Positions 13,073 to 24,364 of a DNA stretch of 64,000 nucleotides are shown in pieces (positions within the stretch are counted from its first letter, which is position 1; each line of letters opens with the position of its first letter). Location: contig VZRS01001719.1 in the NCBI GenBank assembly GCA_013398055.1, positions 141,012 to 205,011 of the forward strand, written 5' to 3'. The DNA is from Ifrita kowaldi (Eukaryota > Chordata > Aves > Passeriformes > Cinclosomatidae). The notes beneath the pieces are model-generated. The model ran no database searches. It had not been told where the DNA came from and worked only from the letters and a program-made list of their open reading frames with translations. Both the position numbers and the translations under genes were made by a program.

Positions 13073-14588
13073 CACCCAAAAACTCTCCTACTCCCTTTAG
13101 GTTGGGGGATGAAAACCTGGCTTCAGCAAAGCACCAACTGCTTTTGCAAATGGCCAGTCTTTTGAGTCATTAACATTTAACATTTCAGTCTCTCACAGTC
13201 CTAAGTACCTAAAAATGTGGTCTCCAGTTGAGATATGTTCTTTTTGTAATTATCACCAGTAATTTCTTTATGAGAGGTAAAAAGTCAATTTATAAATATA
13301 TAGCTATTGAACTTCAAAAAAAAATCTAATTCCTGGTTGCAGATCAGCTTTGAGGTTTCTTGGGAAGTATTCTGGATAAATGTGTCATTATTTGCATGCA
13401 GCATAATACATGTGCTAAGGGCTTTGCAGGATTCTTGCTTGACAAAAGATATTACCACATTAACTTTAGCACTGAAGACTAGTTGGTGCAATTCTAACTC
13501 TGTTTAATGATGGCATAATTATGATGATTTCTCACATTAATATATTGTAATAATTTTGAGGAATTTTAGTAGAATTTTTTACATAGCAAATGGCACTGAG
13601 AAGAAAAGCATTCCTCGGACAGAGAAGCAAAAGATGGCAAATTGTGATGCCAGAAATGGCAGAATCTAGAAATAGCAAAATGATAAAACCTCTATTCTCC
13701 TCATAGTGAGGAACTTGTAAATTATACATGGATTTGATTAAAAGCTAGTTAAGGTATGTATTTCAGCACTCTCTTCAACTGCAGAAGAAAATACAGAGCT
13801 GAGCTTAAAATCTACCAGACTTCTCTTGTCTGCTGACAAAAGAATAATGCATCTTACTTAAATATTGTCACTGGTAAGGGACAATCCATTTCCTTTAATT
13901 CCATGAAGAACATAATATTAACTAATGTTAATTAGTAATTTTAGCCTGTAAAATATTTGGAGCACAGTTTTTCTTTACCATTTGCCTATCACAATACACA
14001 TCACTACTGGAAGCCAACAGTAGCTTTTAGTTTGAAGAAGACAAAATCATTGTGTTTAAATCAAATAGAAGGCAATAGTGCAGGTATATGAACATCTTAT
14101 GCACAGAGAGCTGGACTACATGGTAAGGAAGTGTATTTTAGACAGTTACTTCTCAAAAGGAAATTGTATTTTGAGCAAATCCACTACATCTCCATTTATT
14201 AACTTGTGAAATATATTTGAAAGGAACATTTTCTTAATCAAGCAGTAAAGGGTGAGAATCCAAAAGAGGTTAAAAGAGCTATAGCTCCCTAATTATCACA
14301 GCTTAATGTGTGGAATATATATTTCAAGCTATGCAATGTAACAGACCCCACTTAAGCTTCTGCAAGGATGTACTTTGTAAGCAAGTAATAACTCAACTAA
14401 AGCCTAAAAACTAATTTAGAACCATATGACTAAGAGTCGTGAAGTTAAATTAAATCACAGAATTCTTACAAGCAACCTATATAATAGTTATGATTTCTTC
14501 TCCAGTGAACACTAATCACCTTGTATGTACTATTCAAGAACTACCAAACTGATTTGGCAATGCAGTGTTAAGATTTCTAGAACTTCAC
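13073..14588. other. AT-rich noncoding DNA
   Basis: Single-copy sequence in which I see no gene. Frames at 13285-13507 occur on both strands over the same bases and look like chance. Confidence 0.5.
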
Positions 14589-14942
14589 ATAATCACAGAA
14601 TCATTTAGGTTGGAAAAGAGCTCAAGATAAGAGTCCAACCTTTGACTGATCACCCCCTTGTCAACTAGACCATAGCACTAAGTGCCACATCCAGTCGTTA
14701 TTTGAACACCTCCAGGAATGGTCCTGGCAGTCCATTCTAATGTCTAACAAAACTTTCCATAAAGAAATTCTTCCTGATGTCCAACCTGAACCTCCTCTGG
14801 TACAGCTTGAGCTGTATTCTCTCATCCTGCCGCTGATTGCCTAGGAGAAGAGGATGGCCCCCACCTTGCTACAATCTCCTTTCAGATAGTTGTAGCAAAT
14901 GACAAGGTCATCCCTGAGTCTTCTTTTCTCCAGGCAAGAGAA
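14589..14942 (-). mobile_element. CR1 LINE 3' fragment, minus strand
   Basis: In plus-strand order it reads AATCACAGAATCATTTAGGT, TGGAAAAGAGCTC, GAGTCCAACC, CACCTCCAGG, a FEILPDVQPE-type segment ATTCTTCCTGATGTCCAACC, TCCTCTGG and finally CTTCTTTTCTCCAGGC. This is the reverse complement of the CR1 3' UTR and the end of its second reading frame. About 350 bp, 5'-truncated. Confidence 0.9.
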
Positions 14943-15186
14943 AGTCATAATATATGAAGTACAATTCCTCTGTAAATTTCTTATTTTTATTTTTTCATTT
15001 GATTAAAAATATGATGAAGTATGATATTTACTATATTTTACAGCAATATTTCATTGTATTTAAAAGAGAGGAAAGGGAGAAGAGAACAAGCCTATTAACT
15101 AAAGTTCATTAGATGACTGTGATCAGAGAGTTAAACGAGAAAAAAGTTATGACTGCTGCATCTACATACCTACATATGTATACATA
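14943..15186. other. AT-rich spacer ending in CATATG simple sequence
   Basis: Noncoding. The last 30 bases (TACATATGTA-type repeats) abut the left end of the LTR at 15187. This makes the target duplication of that LTR hard to read. Confidence 0.5.
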
Positions 15187-15848
15187 TGTTGCGGTGGCTC
15201 AGCCCGCTCCGGGGGTGATGACATCCAGTGGGTGGATTTCCCCACCCACGACAGTGACCCCAAGGGCGGGTCTGAGGGCGGCTCCATGGGCAGTACTGAG
15301 GTCTAGAGGAGCCGCCCCCTGGGCGTCGCCAAAAAAAAAAATCCATCTCCTCCCCCGTTTCCAGAAAGTTCCAAGTTCTCTATGCTATGATTGGTTGATT
15401 TGTCTATGTTTATGTATTATCCTTATTGACTATGTAATTAGTTTCTGGAAAGTTCTGTTTCATTCGGTACCTGATTGGTCATGTTATATATGTCCCTCCT
15501 ACTGTTTGCTCCTATTGGTTGTATGTCACCTCTCGTCATTTCCTTATTGGTTACTTCCCTGGATCCACCCCTGAGCTGTTGCCATATAAAAATCGCTGTC
15601 CCAGTCGTGCCTCGCCTCTGTTGCTCCCCTACTTCTACTGCGATAAACCTTCTCCTGACACCACAAAGAGGTCCTCCTCTCTCTCCTTTATCTCCGCCTT
15701 TCACGTTCTACCACTGTCTGCAGCCTGCCTTTAGTGTGATGAGGGCACACAGCTCCCACTGAGCCTTTGACGTTGCTCCCGGACTTTACCACTCGGTCGC
15801 GGGAAAGTTGTCGCTTTCCAGGGCCACCGGGTGGCCTAGTGGACAACA
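15187..15848 (+). mobile_element. solo ERV LTR, about 662 bp
   Basis: The element starts TGTTGCGGTGGCTCAG and ends GTGGACAACA, giving inverted TGTTG...CAACA termini. It is GC-rich at the left, with a run of A at 15331-15340. It has an RNA polymerase II promoter layout (TATAAAAA at 15585-15592 preceded by four ATTGG boxes) and a GATAAA-type poly(A) signal near 15641. The first 16 bases match the 5' end of the minus-strand LTR at 23779-24358 at 13 positions, so the two are probably related. No primer binding site or gag follows; the right flank runs into TGTG simple sequence. I could not find a clean target duplication. The frames at 15113-15574, 15438-15704 and 15475-15762 are open by chance within the LTR. 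Confidence 0.75.
15390..15592 (+). promoter_or_regulatory. LTR promoter: four CCAAT (ATTGG) boxes plus TATA box
   Basis: Inverted CCAAT boxes (ATTGG) occur at 15390-15394, 15474-15478, 15514-15518 and 15546-15550. They are followed 35 bp after the last by TATAAAAA at 15585-15592, which is a strong NF-Y/TBP-type core promoter. The stretch 15473-15622 recurs twice more, at 17069-17218 and 17231-17380, because of the local duplication. Confidence 0.55.
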
Positions 15849-17067
15849 TGAGACACATGTATCTGTGTGAGTGTGTGTATGCCAAACTTTACCTTAAAAG
15901 ATTTGGCAAACATCCCATTGCTGCCAGTCAGAAATCCAGTGTAGCAGAAAGGAAATTAAGCCGTGAGGGGAAAAAGATCTGACACGTTTTCCATCAGGCT
16001 GGACAAAAGATCATGGTCCAACGAGAATGGAGTCTTATTCCATATGCTGACATTATACTGTTGATGGTCTCAGCACCTACATATAAGCATCTAAATTGGA
16101 AGAAAATTGCAGTTTTCTAGGGAAACATCCTGGTCTCTGCTGTTGTCGAAACCCAAGCCTAAAGGCCCTTGTGATGCATGGTCTCCTCTCCAGTTATTGT
16201 CACTCAGACCTCTGCACACACACCTGCAAACAGAGTAGGCAGAACAGATCAGAATTTATCCTGAGGAAAATTCTACGTTTACATAAATTTATGATGAATA
16301 AAATATTTAAATCCTTGTTTCCCTGAAAATTACTGTACACAAATACAGTATTAAGAAGGTAAAAGGTAACATAAAAAATTATAAATAAAGTAGGTCATTT
16401 CCACTGTGAATAGTCCAATTGAGTGAGGCCAACTGTATTTATCAAATATAAAAATTATAATATAAGGAAGCAAAACAATCTCTTTCTATCAACATTTTTG
16501 TCAAAATGAATTGTTTTTGACTGGCTGGATGTTCCAATGGAATACTCACTGTCAAAATACTAAAAAAATATCTCTTAAAAAAACACCACTTCTCCCCCAG
16601 CCTCCCTCCAGCACTACACCTGTGACAGAAAATGTATTTCAGCTGTTTTTAGGCATGGCAGTCTTTTTTTATACTAGAAATAGCTTAAGAATAGAATATA
16701 TAAGAATTTTATACAGTCTCCTACCTACAGATTTCAGTCCTTACTTAGCAATTTAAATATGGAAAAATTTATCAACTGCAACTTTAACTTCTTGGCAAGT
16801 CTGCACATCAGTTTGGTAAGAATCCTACTTCACCTTAAATAAATAAAAATTCACAAAATCACAGAGTCACCAAATGGGTCAAGTTGTTAAAGACCACAGT
16901 GGATCATCTGGTCCAGGCTCCTTGCTCAAGCACGGTCATCCTAGAGCATATTGCACAGGGCTGTGTCCAGATGGCTCTTGAACATTTCAAGTGGGGGAGA
17001 CTCCACAACCTCCCTGGTCAACCTGTTTCAGTGCTTGGTTACCTGCACAGTAAAAAGTTCTTTTTCC
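15461..17067. repeat. 1607-bp direct repeat, copy 1 (probable assembly duplication)
   Basis: From CATTCGGTAC to CTTTTTCC this block is repeated at 17219-18825 with a constant offset of 1758 bp and no indels. I saw two substitutions: A at 15870 versus C at 17628, and C at 16129 versus T at 17887. It contains the right part of the LTR, unique AT-rich flank and the start of a CR1. It ends immediately before the N at 17068. Divergence of about 0.1% is at the level of allelic differences. Paired frames at 16096-16326/17854-18084 and 16511-16756/18269-18514 are not genes; they are duplicated because the whole block is. Confidence 0.9.
16851..17067 (-). mobile_element. CR1 3' fragment, copy 1, cut at the N
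   Basis: Reverse complement of a CR1 tail: AAAATCACAGAGTCACC, GATCATCTGGTCCAGGCTCC, TGTCCAGATGGCTCTTGAA, CTCCACAACCTCCCTGG and CAACCTGTTTCAGTGC. It stops at the N, whereas the second copy (18609-18930) continues, so the truncation is a junction effect and not a biological end. Confidence 0.85.
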
Positions 17068-17068
17068 N
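17068..17068. other. single N (undetermined base / join)
   Basis: One N sits exactly where copy 1 of the long repeat stops matching copy 2 and where a partial third copy of the LTR promoter begins. This is what a forced join of two overlapping contigs or haplotypes would look like. Confidence 0.9.
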
Positions 17069-17218
17069 GATTGGTCATGTTATATATGTCCCTCCTACTG
17101 TTTGCTCCTATTGGTTGTATGTCACCTCTCGTCATTTCCTTATTGGTTACTTCCCTGGATCCACCCCTGAGCTGTTGCCATATAAAAATCGCTGTCCCAG
17201 TCGTGCCTCGCCTCTGTT
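17069..17218 (+). repeat. partial third copy of LTR segment (150 bp)
   Basis: Matches 15473-15622 and 17231-17380: ATTGG boxes, TATA box and the CGCCTCTGTT end. It begins right after the N and ends at a short TCTGTT overlap with the sequence that precedes CATTCGG in copy 1. Together with 17219-17230 it gives a 162-bp tandem period with the following copy. Confidence 0.85.
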
Positions 17219-18825
17219 CATTCGGTACCTGATTGGTCATGTTATATATGTCCCTCCTACTGTTTGCTCCTATTGGTTGTATGTCACCTCTCGTCATTTC
17301 CTTATTGGTTACTTCCCTGGATCCACCCCTGAGCTGTTGCCATATAAAAATCGCTGTCCCAGTCGTGCCTCGCCTCTGTTGCTCCCCTACTTCTACTGCG
17401 ATAAACCTTCTCCTGACACCACAAAGAGGTCCTCCTCTCTCTCCTTTATCTCCGCCTTTCACGTTCTACCACTGTCTGCAGCCTGCCTTTAGTGTGATGA
17501 GGGCACACAGCTCCCACTGAGCCTTTGACGTTGCTCCCGGACTTTACCACTCGGTCGCGGGAAAGTTGTCGCTTTCCAGGGCCACCGGGTGGCCTAGTGG
17601 ACAACATGAGACACATGTATCTGTGTGCGTGTGTGTATGCCAAACTTTACCTTAAAAGATTTGGCAAACATCCCATTGCTGCCAGTCAGAAATCCAGTGT
17701 AGCAGAAAGGAAATTAAGCCGTGAGGGGAAAAAGATCTGACACGTTTTCCATCAGGCTGGACAAAAGATCATGGTCCAACGAGAATGGAGTCTTATTCCA
17801 TATGCTGACATTATACTGTTGATGGTCTCAGCACCTACATATAAGCATCTAAATTGGAAGAAAATTGCAGTTTTCTAGGGAAACATTCTGGTCTCTGCTG
17901 TTGTCGAAACCCAAGCCTAAAGGCCCTTGTGATGCATGGTCTCCTCTCCAGTTATTGTCACTCAGACCTCTGCACACACACCTGCAAACAGAGTAGGCAG
18001 AACAGATCAGAATTTATCCTGAGGAAAATTCTACGTTTACATAAATTTATGATGAATAAAATATTTAAATCCTTGTTTCCCTGAAAATTACTGTACACAA
18101 ATACAGTATTAAGAAGGTAAAAGGTAACATAAAAAATTATAAATAAAGTAGGTCATTTCCACTGTGAATAGTCCAATTGAGTGAGGCCAACTGTATTTAT
18201 CAAATATAAAAATTATAATATAAGGAAGCAAAACAATCTCTTTCTATCAACATTTTTGTCAAAATGAATTGTTTTTGACTGGCTGGATGTTCCAATGGAA
18301 TACTCACTGTCAAAATACTAAAAAAATATCTCTTAAAAAAACACCACTTCTCCCCCAGCCTCCCTCCAGCACTACACCTGTGACAGAAAATGTATTTCAG
18401 CTGTTTTTAGGCATGGCAGTCTTTTTTTATACTAGAAATAGCTTAAGAATAGAATATATAAGAATTTTATACAGTCTCCTACCTACAGATTTCAGTCCTT
18501 ACTTAGCAATTTAAATATGGAAAAATTTATCAACTGCAACTTTAACTTCTTGGCAAGTCTGCACATCAGTTTGGTAAGAATCCTACTTCACCTTAAATAA
18601 ATAAAAATTCACAAAATCACAGAGTCACCAAATGGGTCAAGTTGTTAAAGACCACAGTGGATCATCTGGTCCAGGCTCCTTGCTCAAGCACGGTCATCCT
18701 AGAGCATATTGCACAGGGCTGTGTCCAGATGGCTCTTGAACATTTCAAGTGGGGGAGACTCCACAACCTCCCTGGTCAACCTGTTTCAGTGCTTGGTTAC
18801 CTGCACAGTAAAAAGTTCTTTTTCC
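17219..18825. repeat. 1607-bp direct repeat, copy 2
   Basis: Second copy of 15461-17067; it continues without a break into unique sequence and the rest of the CR1. It carries the right-hand part of the LTR (to 17606, GTGGACAACA), including a TATA box and three ATTGG boxes, but lacks the first 274 bp of the LTR. If the duplication is false, the true locus is copy 1's left flank joined to copy 2's right flank. Confidence 0.9.
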
Positions 18826-18930
18826 TCTTCAGGTGGTGCATCAGCTTCTGCTTGCTGTCTCTAGAGCTGTTGCCTGGCACCACTGAGAAGAGCTTGGCTC
18901 CATCCTCCTGACATCCTCCCTTCCTAAGCG
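18609..18930 (-). mobile_element. CR1 LINE 3' fragment, minus strand (complete copy)
   Basis: The same CR1 as at 16851-17067, here running on through TCAGGTGGTGCATCAGCTT, TGCCTGGCACCACTGAGAAG and GCTTGGCTCCATCCTCCTG to TCCCTTCCTAAG. This is the reverse complement of a CR1 variant's end of reading frame plus 3' UTR. Confidence 0.85.
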
Positions 18931-20224
18931 GTCTCTTTTAAAAAATTATTTTAATGGCAATATTCATATTTATCTTGCACATGTAAGTAAATGCACCATC
19001 AAGCTGAAGTGCAAGTGATAGGCACCGTCGTATTTTGAAATGTCTCCATTGAGGAAAGAGGGAAGTAAAATCTTAGTGCGAAAATGAGATCTCATAGGGC
19101 CTAGTGCCTATGTTCTGTTTGTGATTTTAATATTTGTAATGCAGACTTTACTGGTTCCATCTGTATATGTCCTTCAATTCCATTTTTGAAATGTGTAACA
19201 TTTCTTAAAAAACTTTAAAAAGCAACTGAGATAAGAATAATAGCAAGATACAGTGGAGGTAAGTCCATTTATTTCTTTTAGTTTGAGAGAACAAACCTAC
19301 AAAATGTAACATTACTTGTTAGTGATCATGAGAAAAAATGAAAAATTTTTAGTAGAAAATTTATTAGTAGAAGCAAGATTAGAGTTTAAAGCTCTTGTTC
19401 CAGGAAGCACTGGCCATGTTGGCAAGTACAATATTCTTGGTTTCATCTGTCTGTTTTAAGAAGAATCCACTTCAAATTTTTAAGATATTTAAAGTTTGGG
19501 AAAGGAGTTTCAGATGTCTGGAAGTGTTTAGAGCTCTTTGAACTTATGCTGCATGGTGCCAGTCTAAACACTCTGACTTGCAGATAGATGAATTCTCTTT
19601 CTATGCAGTAAGTTGTAAAGTATATTTCTCAGGAATTCTTATTCTTATGAACTCTGTTTTATTTATTTACATTTCTGAGTAATTTGTATTATTTCCCATT
19701 AAATACTTACTTTTATAGGTGGACTAATCAGAAGCTCACAGCTGTGACAGAGAAATTATGGTAATCAGTATTTTAGCCTTGGTAGAAGAATTTTCGCTTT
19801 GGATCACAATAAAAAATTATTGGTCAAAGTCCAATTGGAAGTCTCTTCAGCACAGACAAGAGTTAAGGTTCTCCACAAATCATTATGCAGTGTATATACA
19901 TACACAAGTTAAAAATTATAAAGTTCATTGTTATGAAATTAATATGGCATGTTACACTCATCTGCTACTCATGACATCTCTATAGGGCATGAGTTAAAAA
20001 GCAATGCATAAAATAAGTGTAAGTTTTCTCAAATGTGGCTGCCTATATGAAGTACCAATATGACTATCAAATTAAAAACAACAACAACAACAAAAAAAGC
20101 CAAACATCAACAAATGCCCACATCCTATTTTAAGGTCAAACAGATAATAAATCAGTTATTCTGTTGTTAATCATTAGAAGTGTTCCATTGCAGTGTCAGA
20201 CCCATGTATTCCAATATATTCATC
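18931..20224. other. AT-rich noncoding DNA
   Basis: No gene. A short (ACA)n run lies at about 20076-20092. The frame at 19758-19985 has no recognisable features. Confidence 0.5.
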
Positions 20225-20410
20225 CCCCTCTGGTTGTTGCTGTCAGTCATTCGCGCAACTCCCAGAGAGAAAAGGAGTATGTGTGGCATGTGCTGAGACA
20301 AATTAATGTCCTGCTATCTGAACTGAGCGTCAAGTGACAAGGGATGGCAGAGAAGTGTGATTTTTACATTTGGCCCTGTTTTTTATTGCAGTTATAAAAG
20401 GGAAATGAAA
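20225..20410. promoter_or_regulatory. possible conserved noncoding element
   Basis: A repeat-free, compositionally balanced block in an AT-rich setting. Motifs visible: CTGTCAGTCA (a MEIS/PBX-type TGTCA core) near 20241, ACAAATTAATGTC (homeodomain) near 20299, and TTTTTTATTGCAG (HOX/CDX-type TTTATTG) near 20381. Also present is ATTCGCGCAACTCC, with two CpGs in otherwise CpG-poor DNA. Suggestive of a conserved enhancer but unproved without alignment. Confidence 0.25.
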
Positions 20411-23400
20411 ATTACTAATTTCAAAAGGAAAAACATGCAATAATAATAATAAACTGAGATGAGGCATAGCTATTTTCACTTTCATGTGCTAAACTTTTCA
20501 GATTTGTCAATTCTTACTAAGGAGATAAATAGCATATATAGTCCATCCCAATGCAATAAAATTAAGGAAATGCTCATAGGAAAAGTAGCTAAGTATTTTC
20601 AAAACAAAGATACTATATATCCAGTTAAGTACTTAAAGAAGTCACAGCAATAAAGTATTAGGGCTTACTTCTTCTGCCTTTTGTAGTAGCTTGGTTACAC
20701 TGTACCAGCATGGACCAGTGTTCTTAATGGATCTGTTTCCAGTTGACGAAGTCACCTTAAGTCTCCACATGTACAATTCACAGCTGATGCAGAATACAAC
20801 GGAAGAGATTAGATCATTATATTAACATTCTTCTAATGTATTTGAAGATCCATCCAGTGACTCGGAAGATTTAGAAAATGCTACAGGAATATCTTATACC
20901 CAGCTAGTAACAGTGCCTACTATTTTTTATACTGACTGAATAGCAGCAGCAGCTTGATTTTTCACCTTCACTATATTCCGTTTTTTTTGGAGGGAGCTTT
21001 CTGGTATTTCTTTTATAATCTTAGGAGTTTCTTAAAAAGGCACTAGAAACATTGCAATTCTTGTGGTTTTTCGGATTGCACATCAGACTTAGCAGAATAC
21101 CTTTGAGATTCACAATTGTATCCCTATATTTTGCCAACACTGTCCTAAATATTTTGCCAACACTGTCCTAAATCTCCTCTCCTTCCAAATACTTCAGAAT
21201 ATAAGAGAGCTGCTCTGTTCTCAGGGATTAATTTACCAATTTAAAGTAGTTAGAATACATTTTTTTTAATGTCTGTTTCCCGTTTTCCCCTGATTTTCCC
21301 TTCCAGCATATGAAAACAGACTGTCTTTGCACTGTGAAGTCTTCAATTAAGCAGATAAACAACACAATCTTATGAGAAACATTCATTATTATATTCATTT
21401 CCCCTTTGCAATTTAGACCATAACCTGAAAATTTAAATAAATAGAAACCATGTATAATTTGCAATTAATTTTTTCCCCACTTTCTCTTCATCTAGTGAAC
21501 TGTAAAAATGTTTGCTCATGACATAATGAATCAGACTTACTCTGCCTTTTCCATACTTTCCATGTTTTCTGTTGTACGTGAAGGCAGAATTTCTCTAGCT
21601 ATCAGGTTTTCTTTATTTTCAGAGGAAAATCCCATAAACTTCCGTTTTCAAAACATGCTTTTGGTTGGACATAAACCTATATTATACCTCACACTTTTAA
21701 GAAATTCTGGCACTTAAAAAGTCAAAATCATAGACCACCAGAAGATAAAAAATCGTACGTATCAGAGCAAAAAGCACAGAGCAAATTTAAGTGTGCTCTG
21801 CATCAGGCTGGATTAGTTTGAGGGAGTGTGATTTGAACACAAAAAGTATTACTCTGTACAAAAAACCAAAACTGTTTATTTAAACTCCTTAAAGCAGAAA
21901 CTGTAAACTATGTGAGAAAGAAACTGGTCAAATGGGGATCTAAGTAGATACAAAGGGCCAGAGTAGTTTGGAAAGTTTCATTGTCCAGCTTTTTGCATTC
22001 CTTCACAGTTCTGGTGGAAATTTTCCCATTACTGTGTATGACACACCTTAAAGAAAGCAAGTTCACCCTGCACAAATATACATGGTGAAAAAAAAAAAAA
22101 AATGAGGATAGTTATTTTGTTACGCTGAGAAGTAAATTTTTAGTTCTCAAATATTGTCTCCACTATTGATAAAGAAGCTAGTGTGTTTATGTTAAGACAG
22201 TTGTTGCTACTTTTCATTATTTAATCTAATGCCCTCATTGCGTGTTTGCTTGTTAGAGTTTTGCCAGAAGGTAAGATAACTATTTTCCTCTGTTTTAATG
22301 GAGTTTAAAAAGTTTCCATTAAAAAAAAATCCACTCCAGTTCAAGACAGAAATAAAACAATTTGTTATAACTACCTATTATGATGGCATTTTACTCCTGC
22401 ATCACCAGATTTTCTTCCCGTTCCTTCCTGTGATGAGGTCATACAGTTAAAAGCAAGTTATATCCAGATTATTACTGAGTTTATTCAAGTGTATAAAAAG
22501 CTCTCCCTGGACCTTGTGTTGTGATCCATACAACACAGAATCATTTGACAGGATCCATTTGACTTCTGTCTTGATATCTGAGGCCCACTTTGTGCAATCC
22601 AGTGGGGGAAGTACTTTGTGCTTCTCATCTCAGTGATCAACCCTAGCTCCTGCTCACCAAACATTTCAGCGTCACTGAACATTATACAGTTTGTGAAAAC
22701 ACGGTAAAAAGCAAGAACAGAAATATTCTCCATTGTCTTCAGGAAATTTCATCAGGGATTCTACCTGTGCAAAGCATGCTGGATTTATCTGTGACTATGA
22801 TAACCATTGATTGACTGAATCAACATTAGCTTATTCTGGCAAATTTTCATTTACAAATGTTATCATATTATCAGTTAGATTTCTGTAGAAGTTCATTCAA
22901 AGAGCTGTGATTATAACCCTCAACAACTATTTCGAAATACTTCTAAAATTATTCCATTATACTGCAATAAAAGTACTTCCAGAAGTAATTTTTAAATTGT
23001 TTGATTTAATTATATCTGCAAATCTTAAACTTTGCTAATGCAATCACTTACACACTTTATAAACTGGATAATTTCCTACCTACAGATAACACAACCTGCA
23101 AATGGGACTCCATTAGAATACACTTTTTGATATTAGTTTTGCCATCTTAGTTCTACAAATTTTTTATCTTCATTATAATCAGGAACACAAACTCAGAGTC
23201 CAATGGAAAGTAAAAACTGACAAAATTATCTTCATAGATAATCCTTTTTTGTTTGTTAGCAAAGAAAACTATGGGGAGAGGTGAAACGATAAAAAATAGA
23301 TGTGCATTCAGAAAAAAATCATTATGGTTCTATGCTTGTGCACAGGCACTCAGTCTTGAAATTTTGTTATATATTATTCCTGGCATTCACTTTATATTCA

Positions 23401-23726
23401 CATATATAATTTTTGAAATAGCTGAAAATAATTTAAAGTAATTTAAAGTGAGAAACACTGTATTTCATAAACTAATATAATTGACAATTGTTTAGGGAAA
23501 TCAAAATCTGAACTTTCCAGCTCCGATCTCAGCAGTAACAAAATAATAAGAAGAAAGCAAAGCAATTGTCAAAGGAAAAAAAAAGTTAATTAAGCAATGG
23601 AAAAAATATTAGATTCATTAAAAAAAACAAACAAAAGGAGTCAAGGCAATATCTTACATGAAGGTAAAAGTCAAAAAGAAAAAATGTTTTTTGTATTTAT
23701 ATATTGGTTTTGTCAATAGAGGTATT
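20411..23726. other. AT-rich noncoding DNA
   Basis: About 3.3 kb without a gene or recognisable transposon apart from the 23-bp tandem repeat listed separately. A poly(A) run lies at about 22088-22101. Frames at 20459-20653, 21228-21717, 22485-22733 and 23253-23441 are isolated and carry no known domain. Confidence 0.5.
21128..21173. repeat. 2 x 23-bp perfect tandem duplication
   Basis: The unit beginning ATTTTGCCAACACTG and ending CCTAAAT occurs twice back to back, without mismatch. It is too short and has too few copies to be a satellite, and is probably a recent replication-slippage duplication. Confidence 0.9.
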
Positions 23727-23778
23727 CAGGCTGGAATGATGGGCTGAGGCCAACTGTATGAGGTTCAACGAGGCCTAG
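23727..23778 (+). mobile_element. CR1 LINE, left part (split by LTR)
   Basis: Matches the CR1 reverse-transcriptase reading frame just before its 3' UTR: CAGGCTGGAATGATGGGCTG, AGGCCAACTGTATGAGGTTC and AACGAGGCCTAG. It is interrupted at 23778 by the LTR and resumes after 24358. The last six bases, GCCTAG (23773-23778), are the left target duplication of that LTR. Confidence 0.85.
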
Positions 23779-24358
23779 TGACGCGATGCACGAGTTGGGG
23801 GGTGGAAAGAGCCTTGCGTCCGTCCCGGTCGTGTCCCTGCCGGACCCACTCCGGGGGTTGCTGCACGAAGGCACTTGGGACACACTCTGACACGCCGTAG
23901 TAGGTGGATACTCACAGCCACACACACACACAGAGCCTCACAGCTTCTGCAGCGTCGCCAGGGACAAAGAGGCAGGAGGGGTCCTTTGTATGGAGTTCCG
24001 AGGGGTTTACTGGGGTCCCCGCTCAAAGGGATCCAGGGAAAAAGAACACAGAACACTGAGCGGTCCAGGGTTTTATCCAGATCGGCACCGGGGGTAGGCA
24101 TAACATCGGGGACCAACCTCCTGGGGTCCAAAGGGTGGAGAGGACGTAGGGTAACAGGACAGTGACCAGTGGGAAAGGTGAGGGGTGGAACAAGTGACCT
24201 GGGAACCAGTGGGGTATCAAGGAAAGGAGAACTATCAAGAACATGGACTTAAAAGGGGGTGGTCTTAGACCTCTGAATCTGCCCCCCAGTGAACCTCCAC
24301 TGTTTTGGAGTCCTGAGGCTCCCTGGCCAATGCCATGGTGGACTCAACCACTGCAACA
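23779..24358 (-). mobile_element. solo ERVK-like LTR, 580 bp, nested in CR1
   Basis: On the plus strand it begins TGACGCGATGC and ends CACTGCAACA, so it has TG...CA ends. It is flanked by perfect 6-bp target duplications GCCTAG (23773-23778 and 24359-24364), and the CR1 it sits in is split at that point. Orientation is minus: the reverse complement starts TGTTGCAGTGGTTGAG and has a TATA-like GGATAAAACCC (plus-strand TTTTAT at about 24071), then a GC-rich, TGTG-containing 3' part. Six-base duplications point to a class II (ERVK) element. No internal region remains. Open frames over it on both strands (23713-24244 and 23875-24165) are not genes. Confidence 0.9.
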
Positions 24359-24364
24359 GCCTAG

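Noticed and set aside
15113..15574. 153-codon plus-strand frame
   Set aside because: Begins in AT-rich flank and continues into LTR U3 sequence; no conserved motif.
16884..17492. 202-codon frame across the N
   Set aside because: It runs through a CR1 antisense fragment, an N and duplicated LTR sequence; an artefact of the probable misjoin.
23775..24165. 118- and 96-codon frames on opposite strands
   Set aside because: Fully inside the 580-bp solo LTR.
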